A stretch of 64,000 nucleotides of DNA from Modicisalibacter muralis (GCF_900102945.1 NZ_FNGI01000001.1:682001-746000), one strand, 5' to 3'. Shown: positions 48,363-57,688, counted from the first letter of the stretch. Program-made: numbers and translations. The notes: a model not told the origin generated them from the sequence alone.

Positions 48363-49385
48363 TCAGTCGCGGCCGGCGGTGGCTCTGATCTGGCGTGGCA
48401 CCGACGCCCAGTCCTGCAATTGCAGGGCGACGCGCCGCGCCAGCCAGGAGTTCAGGCGGCTGCGGTAGGATTCCATGAAACCCACATGACCACCCTGGCG
48501 GGCGATTTCGACGCGCACCGCATCGCTTGGCGTGGGCAGTTTTTCGAACAGATTGCCGGGCATGAAAGGGTCGTCGGCGGCATGCAGGATCAGCGTGGGC
48601 AGTTCGATGTCGCCGATGAGTCGCCCGGCCGAGGCGCGGCGGTAATAATCGCTGGCCGAGGAGAAGCCGTGAAGTGGCGCGGTGACTTCGTTGTCGTAGG
48701 CCCAGAAGCTGTCGAGGCGCTTGAGTTGCTGTGGCGAAAGCCGAATCGGCAACGGCCCATTGGCCATCTTGGCGATGACTTTGCTTTTGAGTGTCTTCAG
48801 TAGGTGACGCTGGTAATTGCGCGCGAAGCCACGATTCAGCGCATCGGCGCTGGTGGCCAGGTCGAGAGGGGCGCTGATGGCAATCGCTCCCGCCAGATCC
48901 AGGCCATCGCCGCCCTGTTCAGCGACCAGTTTGACCAGCATGTTCCCCCCCAGCGAAACGCCGGCGGCAACCTTGATCGCGCGCGGATAGCGCTGCGCCA
49001 ACAAGCCGATCAGCCAATAGGCGTCGGCGGTATCGCCGGAATGATAGGCTCGCGCCAGCCGATTGGGCGCGCGACCACAGCCCCGGAAATGCATCAGTAC
49101 GGCGCGCCAACCGAGCGATGCGGCGGTCGCAAGCAGGTCACGGGCGTAAGGCGAGTCGAAGGAGCCCTCGAGGCCGTGGAACAGCACGAACAGTGGGGCA
49201 TCGTCACGCTCGGGTGCCGGGCGCACCCAAGCCAGCTCGACGAAATCGCCATCGGGGAGGTTAAGAATCTCGGTATCGCGCTCGAGCGCCGTCAGCGGCC
49301 GCAGGCGCGGCAGCAGCGTCTGCACATGGCGATTGCTCAAGCCACGAGCGGCCTGAAAATCGGCGGGAACGATGGTGCGTGACAT
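48363..49385 (-). CDS. Alpha/beta hydrolase, YheT-like
   Basis: A 340-residue hydrolase of the YheT/ABHD1-3 family (UPF0017). The nucleophile elbow is GVSLGGNMLVKL, the oxyanion region FHGLEGSFDSPYARDLL, the acid in LILHAADDPFMPG, and the His in RQGGHVGFMES. HFRGCGRAPNRLARAYHSGDTADA is a family signature. Relatives have esterase or lipase activity with no agreed substrate. Confidence 0.88.
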   Translation of the reverse strand: MSRTIVPADFQAARGLSNRHVQTLLPRLRPLTALERDTEILNLPDGDFVELAWVRPAPERDDAPLFVLFHGLEGSFDSPYARDLLATAASLGWRAVLMHFRGCGRAPNRLARAYHSGDTADAYWLIGLLAQRYPRAIKVAAGVSLGGNMLVKLVAEQGGDGLDLAGAIAISAPLDLATSADALNRGFARNYQRHLLKTLKSKVIAKMANGPLPIRLSPQQLKRLDSFWAYDNEVTAPLHGFSSASDYYRRASAGRLIGDIELPTLILHAADDPFMPGNLFEKLPTPSDAVRVEIARQGGHVGFMESYRSRLNSWLARRVALQLQDWASVPRQIRATAGRD

Positions 49386-49449
49386 ATCGGCCTCGCTATG
49401 AGATCTCTCCCAGCATATCCCGCCGGGGCCGTCTGGTGATAGCCGACCT

Positions 49450-50760
49450 TTAGCGGGTCAGGTTGATCGGCCCTTCGCTGCCCACCACGACATTATCCTC
49501 GATACGAATTCCGCCGTGTGGCATCAGCCGCCCAACCGCTTGCCAATCGATGTCGCGACCGGCTGGAGTATCGCGCAATGGCTCGAGCAGCAAGGGAATA
49601 AAATACAGCCCCGGTTCCATCGTGACCGCCATGCCGGCTTCCAGTTCCCGGGTGAGGCGCAACGCCGGGTCGTTTTCAGGTGCCGGTAGTGGCTCTCCTC
49701 GTGGGTCCTGGCGCCCCGCGACATCATGCACCTGCAGCCCGAGTAGGTGCCCCAGGCCATGCGGACAGAAGGCGCGGGTAATGCCGCTTTCCACTGCGGA
49801 CTCGGCGCTACAACGTACCAGGCCCTGAGTGCGCAGCAGCTCACCCAGGTGATGATGCATCGAGTGGTGCAGATCGACATAACCGACCCCGGGGCGAATG
49901 GCTGCGATCAGTGCCTGTTGCAGGGCATCGACACCCGAGATCAACTCGGCGAACTGGGTGTCGGCAGCGGGGCCGGCCCAGGTGCGAGTGATATCGGCGG
50001 CGTAGCCCGCCACGCGATGGCCGGCATCGACCAGCAGGCTGCGACGATGTTCGGGCGCTTCGATATCGTAATGCTGATAGTGCAGGACACCGGCATGGGC
50101 GTTGAGTCCGACGATGTTCTGATAAGGCACCTCGGATTCGCGCTGGCGGCTCGCGCCCAGGTAGGCGAGTTGGATATCCAACTCGGCGCCACCGGCGAGA
50201 AAGGCATCACGGGCCGCGTGATGGCCGGCCAGGGCCAGCCGGTTGGCTTCGCTCAGGCAGTCGATCTCGTAGTCGCTCTTGCGCACGCGCAGCTCATCGA
50301 GTGCGCGAGTCAGCGCGGGAGGGTTGAGTTCGGCGCCTATCCGGTCGGCCAGTTCGGGCGTGACATCGCCGAGCACCGCCAGGCGCTTGCCCGCTCGACT
50401 GGCCAGTACGCTCGGTGGCTGGGCGTCAGTCGCGGTTTCGATGGTGAAGCGCTGTGTCCAGGCAGCATTGGGAATCTGTGGAGCCAGATGCCAGAAATCG
50501 GCCGGCGCATGAAAGCGCAATAGCGGGGGCTGTCCGGGCCGGATCAGCAGCCAGCTATGGCTTAGCCCGGGTTGGGCGATCCAGTGCAGGAAATGGCCAT
50601 AGGTCGCGAAGCTGGCCTCCTGGTCGTCGCCGAAATGTCGATGCGGATGGCCGCTGTAGAGCAGTACGCCATCGTAGCCATGGGTGTCGAGGAGCGTTGC
50701 ATAAGCGCGTTCGAGTGCGTCCAGGTGGGCCAGGTGCAGCGTCGTGCGAGAATCGGTCAT
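49450..50760 (-). CDS. pepQ: Xaa-Pro dipeptidase PepQ (prolidase)
   Basis: A 436-residue M24 metallopeptidase that cleaves dipeptides with C-terminal proline. The five metal ligands lie in VDAGHRVAGYAADITRTW (two Asp), HGLGHLLGLQVHDVAG (His), MEPGLYFIP (Glu) and GGIRIEDNVVV (Glu). Length matches E. coli PepQ (443). The start at 50760 has AGGAGA inside the end of the LysR gene, whose stop is two bases upstream, so the two are coupled. With the peptide ABC genes upstream it suggests import and breakdown of proline peptides. Confidence 0.93.
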   Translation of the reverse strand: MTDSRTTLHLAHLDALERAYATLLDTHGYDGVLLYSGHPHRHFGDDQEASFATYGHFLHWIAQPGLSHSWLLIRPGQPPLLRFHAPADFWHLAPQIPNAAWTQRFTIETATDAQPPSVLASRAGKRLAVLGDVTPELADRIGAELNPPALTRALDELRVRKSDYEIDCLSEANRLALAGHHAARDAFLAGGAELDIQLAYLGASRQRESEVPYQNIVGLNAHAGVLHYQHYDIEAPEHRRSLLVDAGHRVAGYAADITRTWAGPAADTQFAELISGVDALQQALIAAIRPGVGYVDLHHSMHHHLGELLRTQGLVRCSAESAVESGITRAFCPHGLGHLLGLQVHDVAGRQDPRGEPLPAPENDPALRLTRELEAGMAVTMEPGLYFIPLLLEPLRDTPAGRDIDWQAVGRLMPHGGIRIEDNVVVGSEGPINLTR

Positions 50761-50762
50761 CG

Positions 50763-51668
50763 TTAAGTCTCCTGCAGTTGTTGCCATAGCTCGTCGAGCC
50801 CAGGGTGGCGATGTTGGCGTCTACGGTACAGGCGCAGTTCGAGTGGCACATCCCAGCGAGTATCGCCGGCGCGTACCAGATCGCCACTGTCGAGCGCACG
50901 CCGGGCGGCGCGTAACGGCAACCAGCCCAGGCCATAGCCTTGAATCACCAGTTCCTTGATGTTGGCGGTCTGGACGTTTTCGTTGAGCGTGATCAGGTGC
51001 GCCTGTTGTGCTGAGTGCGCCAAGTGCGCGTCGAGCACGGCATGCAGCAGTCCGCGCGGATGATAGGCGATATACGGCAGTGGTTGGCGACGGTTGCCGG
51101 GTAGGGCGTGGCGGGGCAGGCCATCGGCATCGGCGGCGCAGATCGGCACCAGAACCTCCTGACCGACGCGCAGATACTCGTAACCCGCCAGGTCGATATC
51201 CAATGGACAGCGCCCGCGCGGCCAATAGCAAAGGGCGAGGTCGCATTCGTCGCGATCCAGCGCCTGGAAATAGTCGTTCAATAGCCAGCCGGTGGCGCGC
51301 AGGTACGGTTCGACCCGCTGTTGCAGGCCATGTCGTTCGAGCCAGCTCGGCAACAGATATGACAATAGACTCTGCGGGGCGGCCATGACGATACGCCGAG
51401 CCTGATCCTCGCTGATCTGATGGATGCGTTCACGGGTCAGGCGCACCCGATCGGTGACCTGCTCGCAAAGCAGCAGGAACTCCTCCCCGGCCGGGGTTAG
51501 CGACAGTGGCAGGGTCTGACGATTGATCAGCGTGGTTCCCATCGCTTCTTCGAGCAGCTTGATGCGTCGCGAGAAGGTTGGCTGCGTGACGTTCTGCGTA
51601 TCGGCGGCGCGCGAGAAATGGCGAGTCTTTGCCAAGGTGATGAAGTCTTCCAGCCAGCGAATCTCCAT
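50763..51668 (-). CDS. LysR-family regulator, linked to pepQ and the peptide importer
   Basis: A 301-residue LysR-type regulator. The winged helix is WLEDFITLAKTRHFSRAA and VTQPTFSRRIKLLEEAMG, followed by a periplasmic-binding-protein-like effector domain (from about residue 90). Like the regulator at 14672 it has the HypT-type opening WLEDF and FSRRIK/RxLE wording, so the two belong to one branch. It sits 82 bases after the peptide ABC ATPase gene and two bases before pepQ, all on one strand. Control of the importer and prolidase genes is inference. Confidence 0.85.
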   Translation of the reverse strand: MEIRWLEDFITLAKTRHFSRAADTQNVTQPTFSRRIKLLEEAMGTTLINRQTLPLSLTPAGEEFLLLCEQVTDRVRLTRERIHQISEDQARRIVMAAPQSLLSYLLPSWLERHGLQQRVEPYLRATGWLLNDYFQALDRDECDLALCYWPRGRCPLDIDLAGYEYLRVGQEVLVPICAADADGLPRHALPGNRRQPLPYIAYHPRGLLHAVLDAHLAHSAQQAHLITLNENVQTANIKELVIQGYGLGWLPLRAARRALDSGDLVRAGDTRWDVPLELRLYRRRQHRHPGLDELWQQLQET

Positions 51669-51750
51669 CGATTACCTCGTTCGCGGATGCACAGCGTATG
51701 TTGCGCGGTATTGTGGCATGCCGCCAGTGTTTGCTATCGATGGCATATCG

Positions 51751-52809
51751 CTACAGACGACCTTCTTCCACCGCATGGCAGGCGACCTGGGCGCCATGCC
51801 CGATGGGAATCGCTCGAGGTACCTCGCGGCGACAGCGTTCGTTGGCATGCGGGCAGCGGCCATGGAAAACACAGCCCGACGGCAGGTTGACCGGAGTCGG
51901 CACCTCGCCGGAAAGGCGAATGTACTCGGGCCGGTCGTCTTCGAGCCGGGGGATGGCCGATAGTAGCGCTTGAGTATAGGGGTGGCGTGGCTGGGAGAAC
52001 AGCGTATGGGTTTCGGCCACTTCGCAGACCCTCCCCAGGTACATCACCACCACTCGGGTGCCGAAATGTTCGACGACCGCCAGGTCGTGGGTGATGAACA
52101 GGTAAGTCAATTGGCGACTCTCCTGGGCGTCCATCATCAGATTGAGAACCTGGGCCTGGATGGAGACGTCGAGCGCTGATATCGGCTCGTCGGCGACGAT
52201 GAATTCGGGGTCCACCGCCAGCGCGCGAGCGATGGCGATGCGTTGACGCTGCCCGCCGGAAAACTCATGGCCGAAGCGCTTGCCCCACTCGGGGTCGATC
52301 CCCACCGAGGCCATCACCTCGGCGACCTGCTGACGAATGCGCTCGCGGCTCCAGTCGGGATGGTGAAAGCGCAGCGGCTCCTCCAGCGTTTGCTGAATGG
52401 TCATGCGTGGGTTCAGCGAGGCATAGGGGTTTTGGAAGATCATCTGCATGCGCCGCCGGTAGGGCAATAGCTGGCGTGGGCTGAGATGATCGATACGCTC
52501 GCCGGCGTAGCGGATTTCGCCACGCGTCGGCGACAGCAAGCCCATGACCATGCGCGCCACGGTGGACTTGCCGCAGCCGGATTCACCGACCACGCATAAC
52601 GCTTCGCCGCGCTTGACATCGATATCGACGCCATTGATGGCATGCACGAATTCCTGGCGGCGTACCAGTTTGCCGCGCTGGAAGCGCAATTGTTCGAGAA
52701 AGTCGCCGGACAGCGCGAAGTGTTTTTCCAGGCCGCGAATCTCGACCAGTGTCTCATCGGTGGTGGTCACGGTGGCGGCAGCGGTCGGTTGTTGTAGTGT
52801 TTGAATCAT
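51751..52809 (-). CDS. Peptide ABC transporter ATP-binding protein (DppF/OppF-like)
   Basis: A 352-residue ABC ATPase. Walker A is VVGESGCGKSTVAR, the signature FSGGQRQRIAIARAL, and Walker B FIVADEPISALD. The C-terminal oligopeptide-type extension has cysteines in GCVFHGRCPHANERC that resemble the Fe-S motif found in DppD/DppF-type ATPases. It overlaps dppD by four bases and is last of the five importer genes. Substrate: peptides, by family. Confidence 0.9.
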   Translation of the reverse strand: MIQTLQQPTAAATVTTTDETLVEIRGLEKHFALSGDFLEQLRFQRGKLVRRQEFVHAINGVDIDVKRGEALCVVGESGCGKSTVARMVMGLLSPTRGEIRYAGERIDHLSPRQLLPYRRRMQMIFQNPYASLNPRMTIQQTLEEPLRFHHPDWSRERIRQQVAEVMASVGIDPEWGKRFGHEFSGGQRQRIAIARALAVDPEFIVADEPISALDVSIQAQVLNLMMDAQESRQLTYLFITHDLAVVEHFGTRVVVMYLGRVCEVAETHTLFSQPRHPYTQALLSAIPRLEDDRPEYIRLSGEVPTPVNLPSGCVFHGRCPHANERCRREVPRAIPIGHGAQVACHAVEEGRL

Positions 52810-53825
52810 GAAGCCTCCCCTGGCTCTACTGGGTCGCGCTCGACGAGCTCACGCACCATATGGCAGGCGACGTGGCAATTGCCTGAGGTGACGAAGGCCG
52901 GCACGTCTTCGCGGCAATCACGCCGGCGCTGGCCAGCGGCATCGGTCGAGAAACCGCAGCGTGGATGGAACGCGCAGCCTGGCGGTGTCTTGGCCAGGGG
53001 CGGCATGGCGCCGGGAATCTGGTTGAGGCGACTGCCCGGTGACGCCATCTGCGGCAGGGCATTGATCAGGCCTTGCGTATAAGGATGCTGGGCATCGTTG
53101 ATGATCTCGCGGGTCGGCCCCTGTTCGATCACCCGCCCGGCATACATCACCAGCGTGCGCTGGGTAACCTGGCTGACCACGCCGAGATCGTGGGTGATCA
53201 GGATCAACGCGACGTTGTGTTTTTCGCATAGCTCCAGCAGCAGCGACATGATCTCGGCCTGGATGGTCACGTCGAGCGCGGTGGTCGGCTCGTCGGCGAC
53301 GATGATGTCGGGATCGAGCAGCAGGGCGATGGCGATGATGATGCGCTGGCGCATACCGCCGGAGAGTTCATGCGGATACTGGTCGAGACGCTTTTCCGGC
53401 GAGGGAATGTATACCTGACGCAGCTTGTTCAGTGCGATCTCGCGGGCCTCGCGGGAGCGTATGCGACGATGCGCCTTCAAGCACTCGATCATCTGCTCGC
53501 CGACGGTCAGCACCGGATTGAGCGTCATCATCGGGTCCTGGAAGATCATCGATATCTGATTGCCGCGAATGTTCTGCAATGCGCGAGGCTTGAGCCGGGT
53601 CAGGTCGCGGCCTTCGAAGAGAATGCTGCCGCCGGCGATATAGCCCGGCTTGGCGATCAGATTGAGGATGGTGAACGCGGCCACCGACTTGCCGGCGCCG
53701 GATTCGCCGACGATACCCAGGCGTTCGCCACGGTCGAGCGTGAAGCTGACGTCGCGCAGCGCCCGCACTTCGCCCTGGCGTAGGGCGAAGCGCACGTCGA
53801 GATGGGAGACTTCGAGTAATGCCAT
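52806..53825 (-). CDS. Peptide ABC transporter ATP-binding protein (DppD/OppD-like)
   Basis: A 339-residue ABC ATPase with Walker A GIVGESGAGKSVAAF, signature LSGGMRQRIIIAIALL and Walker B IIVADEPTTALD. The C-terminal extension (GCAFHPRCGFSTDAAGQRRRDC) carries the Cys cluster of this subfamily. It forms a heterodimeric motor with the DppF-like protein. It is three bases downstream of the DppC-like permease gene. Confidence 0.9.
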   Translation of the reverse strand: MALLEVSHLDVRFALRQGEVRALRDVSFTLDRGERLGIVGESGAGKSVAAFTILNLIAKPGYIAGGSILFEGRDLTRLKPRALQNIRGNQISMIFQDPMMTLNPVLTVGEQMIECLKAHRRIRSREAREIALNKLRQVYIPSPEKRLDQYPHELSGGMRQRIIIAIALLLDPDIIVADEPTTALDVTIQAEIMSLLLELCEKHNVALILITHDLGVVSQVTQRTLVMYAGRVIEQGPTREIINDAQHPYTQGLINALPQMASPGSRLNQIPGAMPPLAKTPPGCAFHPRCGFSTDAAGQRRRDCREDVPAFVTSGNCHVACHMVRELVERDPVEPGEAS

Positions 53826-53828
53826 GGC

Positions 53829-54773
53829 TCAGCCCTTGTAGAGTCGTGGGTTCATGACGTCGCGCAGCCAGTCGCCGAGCAGGTTGATCACCAATACCAA
53901 CACGACCAGTACCGCGCCGGGCAGCAGGGTGATCCACCAGGAACCGGATTGCAGGTAGTCGAAACCCGATTTGATCAGCGAGCCCAGCGATGGCTGCGTC
54001 TCGGGCATGCCCAGACCCAGGAACGACAGCGCCGCCTCGGAAATGATTGCATTGGCGATCTGCACGGTCGAGATGACGAAGATCGGCGATAGCGTATTGG
54101 GCAGGATATGCCGGAACATGATGCGCTTGGCGCGAAAACCCATGACCCGCGCGGCATCGACGTATTCCTTGCTGCGTTCGGCAAGCACCGAAGCGCGCAC
54201 GGTGCGCGCGTACTGCGGCCATTCGGCGAGACCGATGATCAGCACCAACAGCAGAACGGCATGTTCGCTATAGGTCGCGCCGCCAAAGGTGGCCTTGAAC
54301 ACCGCGCCGACGATGATGGCCACCATCAGGGTCGAGAACGACAGTTGGATATCGGCGAGACGCATCAGAAAGGCATCGACCCGACCGCCCAGATAACCCG
54401 CCAGCAGGCCGAAGGTGACGCCGATCAGGGCTTGAAGGATTACCGCGCCGAAGCCGATGATCAGCGACACGCGAGCGCCGTAGAGAATCGTCGATAGCAT
54501 GTCGCGACCCAAGGCATCGGTGCCGAGTGGATATTTCGCGTCGCTGCCGTCGATCCAGAACGGCGGCAGCTCCGAGTCGAGGATGAACACCTGCGACAGG
54601 TCGTAGGGGTTGATTGACGCCAGCCAGGGTGCCAACAACGCGGCGGAAACCATGATGACGAAGATCACGAAACACACCTGGGCGATCCAGTCGTGCTTGA
54701 AACTGTAGAACAGATACGAATCGCGGAAGCGGGCCCAGTGCGTCGGTGGGGTCGTCGTCGTTGCGTTACTCAT
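53829..54773 (-). CDS. Peptide ABC transporter permease (DppC/OppC-like)
   Basis: A 314-residue permease. One N-terminal helix (about residues 28-50) and a periplasmic loop (PLGTDALGRDMLSTILYGAR, the OppC hallmark) precede the conserved BPD-type transmembrane domain. The coupling loop is EYVDAARVMGFRAKRIMFRHILPN. The start at 54773 overlaps the dppB stop (ATGA), with AGGGA upstream. A longer frame to 54941 lies antisense to nothing useful and inside dppB. Confidence 0.92.
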   Translation of the reverse strand: MSNATTTTPPTHWARFRDSYLFYSFKHDWIAQVCFVIFVIMVSAALLAPWLASINPYDLSQVFILDSELPPFWIDGSDAKYPLGTDALGRDMLSTILYGARVSLIIGFGAVILQALIGVTFGLLAGYLGGRVDAFLMRLADIQLSFSTLMVAIIVGAVFKATFGGATYSEHAVLLLVLIIGLAEWPQYARTVRASVLAERSKEYVDAARVMGFRAKRIMFRHILPNTLSPIFVISTVQIANAIISEAALSFLGLGMPETQPSLGSLIKSGFDYLQSGSWWITLLPGAVLVVLVLVINLLGDWLRDVMNPRLYKG

Positions 54774-55819
54774 GCGGGTTTCCCTGTCAGTTTGACGGTG
54801 GGATTGACCAGGCCGTAGATCAGGTCGACCAGTGTATTGGTGATCACGAAGATAAGCCCGACCACCATCAGATAGGTGACGATCAGCGGAATGTCGGAGC
54901 GTTCGATGGCATCGAGGAACATCAGGCCCATTCCCGGCCACTGGAAGACCGTCTCGGTGAGAATGGTGTAAGCGACCAGCGTACCGATCTGCACGCCGCC
55001 CACGGTGATTACCGGCAGCATGGTGTTCTTGAGCGCATGCAGGAAGTAGATGCGCCGCATGCCGATGCCCTTGGCCTTGGCGAATTTGACGTACTCCGAC
55101 TGCAGTACCTCGAGCATTTCGGCGCGAATCAGGCGAATGAACAGCGGCAGCATGATCGACGCCAGCGAGACGGCCGGCAGTACCAGGTAGATCAGGCTAT
55201 CCCACCCCGCGAAATTGGTGTACCAGGTGCCGAAGACGTGAGTGAGTTCGTGGCCACGCCCGTAGGCGGGCATGCCGCCATCGGTCGAGATCAGGTCGTT
55301 GAGCCAGCTTCCCCAGCCGGTTTCGCTCGGGAACGGGGTGAAAGTGACGCCGATGGCGAAGATCTGAATCAGCACGATGGCGGTCAGGAAGACCGGTATT
55401 GAAATCCCCACGGTGGAAACGCCCATGAAGAACCGCGCGAGTAGCGCGCGTGGCCGAATGGCGCTGTAAACGCCGATCGGCACCGACAACAGCACGATCA
55501 GCAGCGTGGTCGCCGCGACCAGTTCCAGGGTTGCCGGCAAATGCCGCAAGATCACCTCGGTGGTCGGCTGGTTGTAGAAATACGAATAGCCGAAATCGAA
55601 GTGCATGGCATTCTTGGCGAAGCGCACGTACTGCACCAGGAAAGGGTCGTTGAGACCGAGTTCCTCGCGCAGCGCCTCGCGTTCGCTCTCGGGAACCGAT
55701 TGGCCGACCATCTGCTGGATGGGGTCGCCGAGATTGTCCTGGATGGCGAAGCTGATCACGCTAATGACGAACATGACCAGGAAGGCGTGAAACAACCGCT
55801 TGATCAAAAAGGCAATCAT
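54770..55819 (-). CDS. Peptide ABC transporter permease (DppB/OppB-like)
   Basis: A 349-residue permease with an N-terminal helix (IKRLFHAFLVMFVISVISFAI), the DPIQQMVGQSVPESEREALREEL block after it, and the BPD transmembrane domain. The coupling loop is YVKFAKAKGIGMRRIYFLHALKN. Two starts are possible: ATG 55828 (three residues longer) has AGGA only one base upstream, while ATG 55819 has it ten bases upstream; I prefer 55819. It pairs with the DppC-like permease. Confidence 0.92.
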   Translation of the reverse strand: MIAFLIKRLFHAFLVMFVISVISFAIQDNLGDPIQQMVGQSVPESEREALREELGLNDPFLVQYVRFAKNAMHFDFGYSYFYNQPTTEVILRHLPATLELVAATTLLIVLLSVPIGVYSAIRPRALLARFFMGVSTVGISIPVFLTAIVLIQIFAIGVTFTPFPSETGWGSWLNDLISTDGGMPAYGRGHELTHVFGTWYTNFAGWDSLIYLVLPAVSLASIMLPLFIRLIRAEMLEVLQSEYVKFAKAKGIGMRRIYFLHALKNTMLPVITVGGVQIGTLVAYTILTETVFQWPGMGLMFLDAIERSDIPLIVTYLMVVGLIFVITNTLVDLIYGLVNPTVKLTGKPA

Positions 55820-55905
55820 GGACCGCATGTCCTGTACTTAACGAAGAAACCATGAACGACGAGGTAATCGTTGGCTGGTTTCCCGGCTTGGATTTGGGGC
55901 AGGTA

Positions 55906-55938
55906 CCGCCCACGCGAGCGTCGCGTTCGCGTGGGCGG
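55906..55938 (-). promoter_or_regulatory. Intercistronic hairpin after the peptide-binding protein gene
   Basis: CCGCCCACGCGA (55906-55917) pairs perfectly with TCGCGTGGGCGG (55927-55938), with a 9-base loop. It stands between the binding-protein gene and the permease genes, where a stem commonly makes the first gene's message more abundant. No T-run is seen on the minus strand. Confidence 0.55.
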
Positions 55939-55958
55939 CATGGTTCGAGCGTCGTGGT

Positions 55959-57539
55959 CTATTTGTCTTGCTCGATGACCAGGTCCCCGAGGTAGGGGAA
56001 GTTCATCACGTTGATGACCGGCGCAATATTGACTCCATCACGCGCTGCCCAGGCCAGATCCTGCCAATGCAGGGGAATGAACGCGGCGTCCTCGTAGAGC
56101 GCTTTCTCGACGGCCTGGAGCATCTTGGCCCGTTCGCCACGGTCGGTTTCGAGGTTGGCCGCGGCGACCATCGCGTCGATCTCGGGGTTGCAGTACATGC
56201 CGGAGTTGTATTGGCCGGCGCCGGTCTCGGCATCGGGACATTGGGTGAGGTACTGATAGAAGTTCGCCGAATCCTCGGTATCGGAGTGCCAGCCGATCAT
56301 CATCATGTCGGCGGCGTGATCGTCGAAGGCCGTCCAGTACTGAGCCTTGGGCAGGGTCTTGAGATCGACGGTGACATCGATACGCGCGAGCATCGCCGCG
56401 ACCGCCTGGGCGATCCTGGCGTCGTTCACGTAACGATTGTTGGGCGCCATCATGGTGATGCTGAACCCATCGGCGTAGCCGGCTTCGGCCATGAGCTCCT
56501 CGGCGCGCTCGACATCGTAGCGCATCTCGAGATCGGGATTGTGGCCATCGTAACCCTTGGGCGATAACTGGGCGGCAGGGGTGGCGAAGCCTTTCATCAG
56601 GCGTTCGGCGATGGCTTTCTGGTTGACCGCGTAGGCGAATGCCTTACGCACACGGGGGTCCTGGAAGGCCTCGACACGCTCTTCGTTCATCTGGAAAAGG
56701 ATGATGCGCGTACCCGAGAGGGTTTCCAGGTTGACGTTCTCGTCTTCGCGCACTCGCTCGAGATCGTTGGGCGGCACCGGCGCGATGAAGCCGACATCGC
56801 CGGAAAGCAGGGCGGCGACACGGGTCGCGTTCTCGCTGATCGGCGTGAATACGATGTGATCGACATTGCCCGGCGATTTCTTGTCCCAGTAGCCCTCGAA
56901 GCGCTCGAACTCGATCTTGACGCCTTGCTGGCGCTCGGTGACCACATAGGGGCCGGTGCCCGACATGTGCCGCGACGCGTAGGAATTGCCATTCTTGACG
57001 ATCGCGCCCTTGTCCTTGCCGCTCTCGGTAGTGCCGGAGTAGAACTCGCTGTCCATCGGGAAGAGGTAAGTCGCCAGATTGAGCAGCAGCGGGTAGGGCT
57101 TCTTGGTCTTGATCTCGACGGTGGTGGCGTCGATGGCCTCGGCGCTGGCGATCGGCTCGAAGATCGCCTTGTAATCGGGGCTTCGCTTCAGGCGCTCAAT
57201 GGTCCACACCACATCCTTGGCGGTGAAGTCGTTGCCGCTGTGAAACTTGACGCCCTCGCGCAGGGTGAAGCGCATGGTGGTGTCGTCGACCTGATTCCAG
57301 CTCGTTGCCAGGCGTGGCTCGAATTCGAAATCCTGGGTCCAGCGCACCAAGGGGTCGAAGGACATGTGCGAGAGTTGCAACATGCCGCCGGCAAGCTGTT
57401 CGTGAATGTCCAGCGAAACCGGATCGGCATCGTAGGCCATGCGTAGGGTGATGTCGTCGGAATCCTGAGCACTGGCAATCAGCGGCAGGCTGAAGGCGGC
57501 GCCTACCAGCGTGGCAAGCAGGGTTTTTTTGAACGTCAT
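55959..57539 (-). CDS. Peptide ABC transporter substrate-binding protein (family 5)
   Basis: A 526-residue periplasmic binding protein of the DppA/OppA type. It has a signal peptide (residues 1-25, ending LIASAQ), then the mature domain with TLREGVKFHSGNDFTAKDVVWTIER, the family 5 signature, and the C-terminal YNSGMYCNPEIDAMV region. The start at 57539 gives a normal signal sequence though the ribosome site is weak; the frame continues to 57644 without a signal-like sequence. First gene of the importer cluster. Ligand is unknown; the linked prolidase hints at proline-containing peptides. Confidence 0.9.
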   Translation of the reverse strand: MTFKKTLLATLVGAAFSLPLIASAQDSDDITLRMAYDADPVSLDIHEQLAGGMLQLSHMSFDPLVRWTQDFEFEPRLATSWNQVDDTTMRFTLREGVKFHSGNDFTAKDVVWTIERLKRSPDYKAIFEPIASAEAIDATTVEIKTKKPYPLLLNLATYLFPMDSEFYSGTTESGKDKGAIVKNGNSYASRHMSGTGPYVVTERQQGVKIEFERFEGYWDKKSPGNVDHIVFTPISENATRVAALLSGDVGFIAPVPPNDLERVREDENVNLETLSGTRIILFQMNEERVEAFQDPRVRKAFAYAVNQKAIAERLMKGFATPAAQLSPKGYDGHNPDLEMRYDVERAEELMAEAGYADGFSITMMAPNNRYVNDARIAQAVAAMLARIDVTVDLKTLPKAQYWTAFDDHAADMMMIGWHSDTEDSANFYQYLTQCPDAETGAGQYNSGMYCNPEIDAMVAAANLETDRGERAKMLQAVEKALYEDAAFIPLHWQDLAWAARDGVNIAPVINVMNFPYLGDLVIEQDK

Positions 57540-57593
57540 GACAAAGCCCGAAGTGGTTGATTGTTCGTTATATGACCCTTGGGTCCGAAAATC

Positions 57594-57622
57594 ACCATAG
57601 AGAGGCTGAGGTATCGGGACAA
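57594..57622 (-). promoter_or_regulatory. Candidate promoter of the peptide importer operon
   Basis: On the minus strand TTGTCC (57622-57617) and TATGGT (57599-57594) are separated by 17 bases, each matching four of six consensus bases. A 12-base palindrome, GACCCTTGGGTC, lies at 57574-57585, just downstream in the likely leader, and could be an operator. Confidence 0.35.
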
Positions 57623-57688
57623 TCGAAAAACCGACTGACGTCATTCGCGCTGCGTATCAGCCGCCATGTATCCTGCCAATAATCGTGA

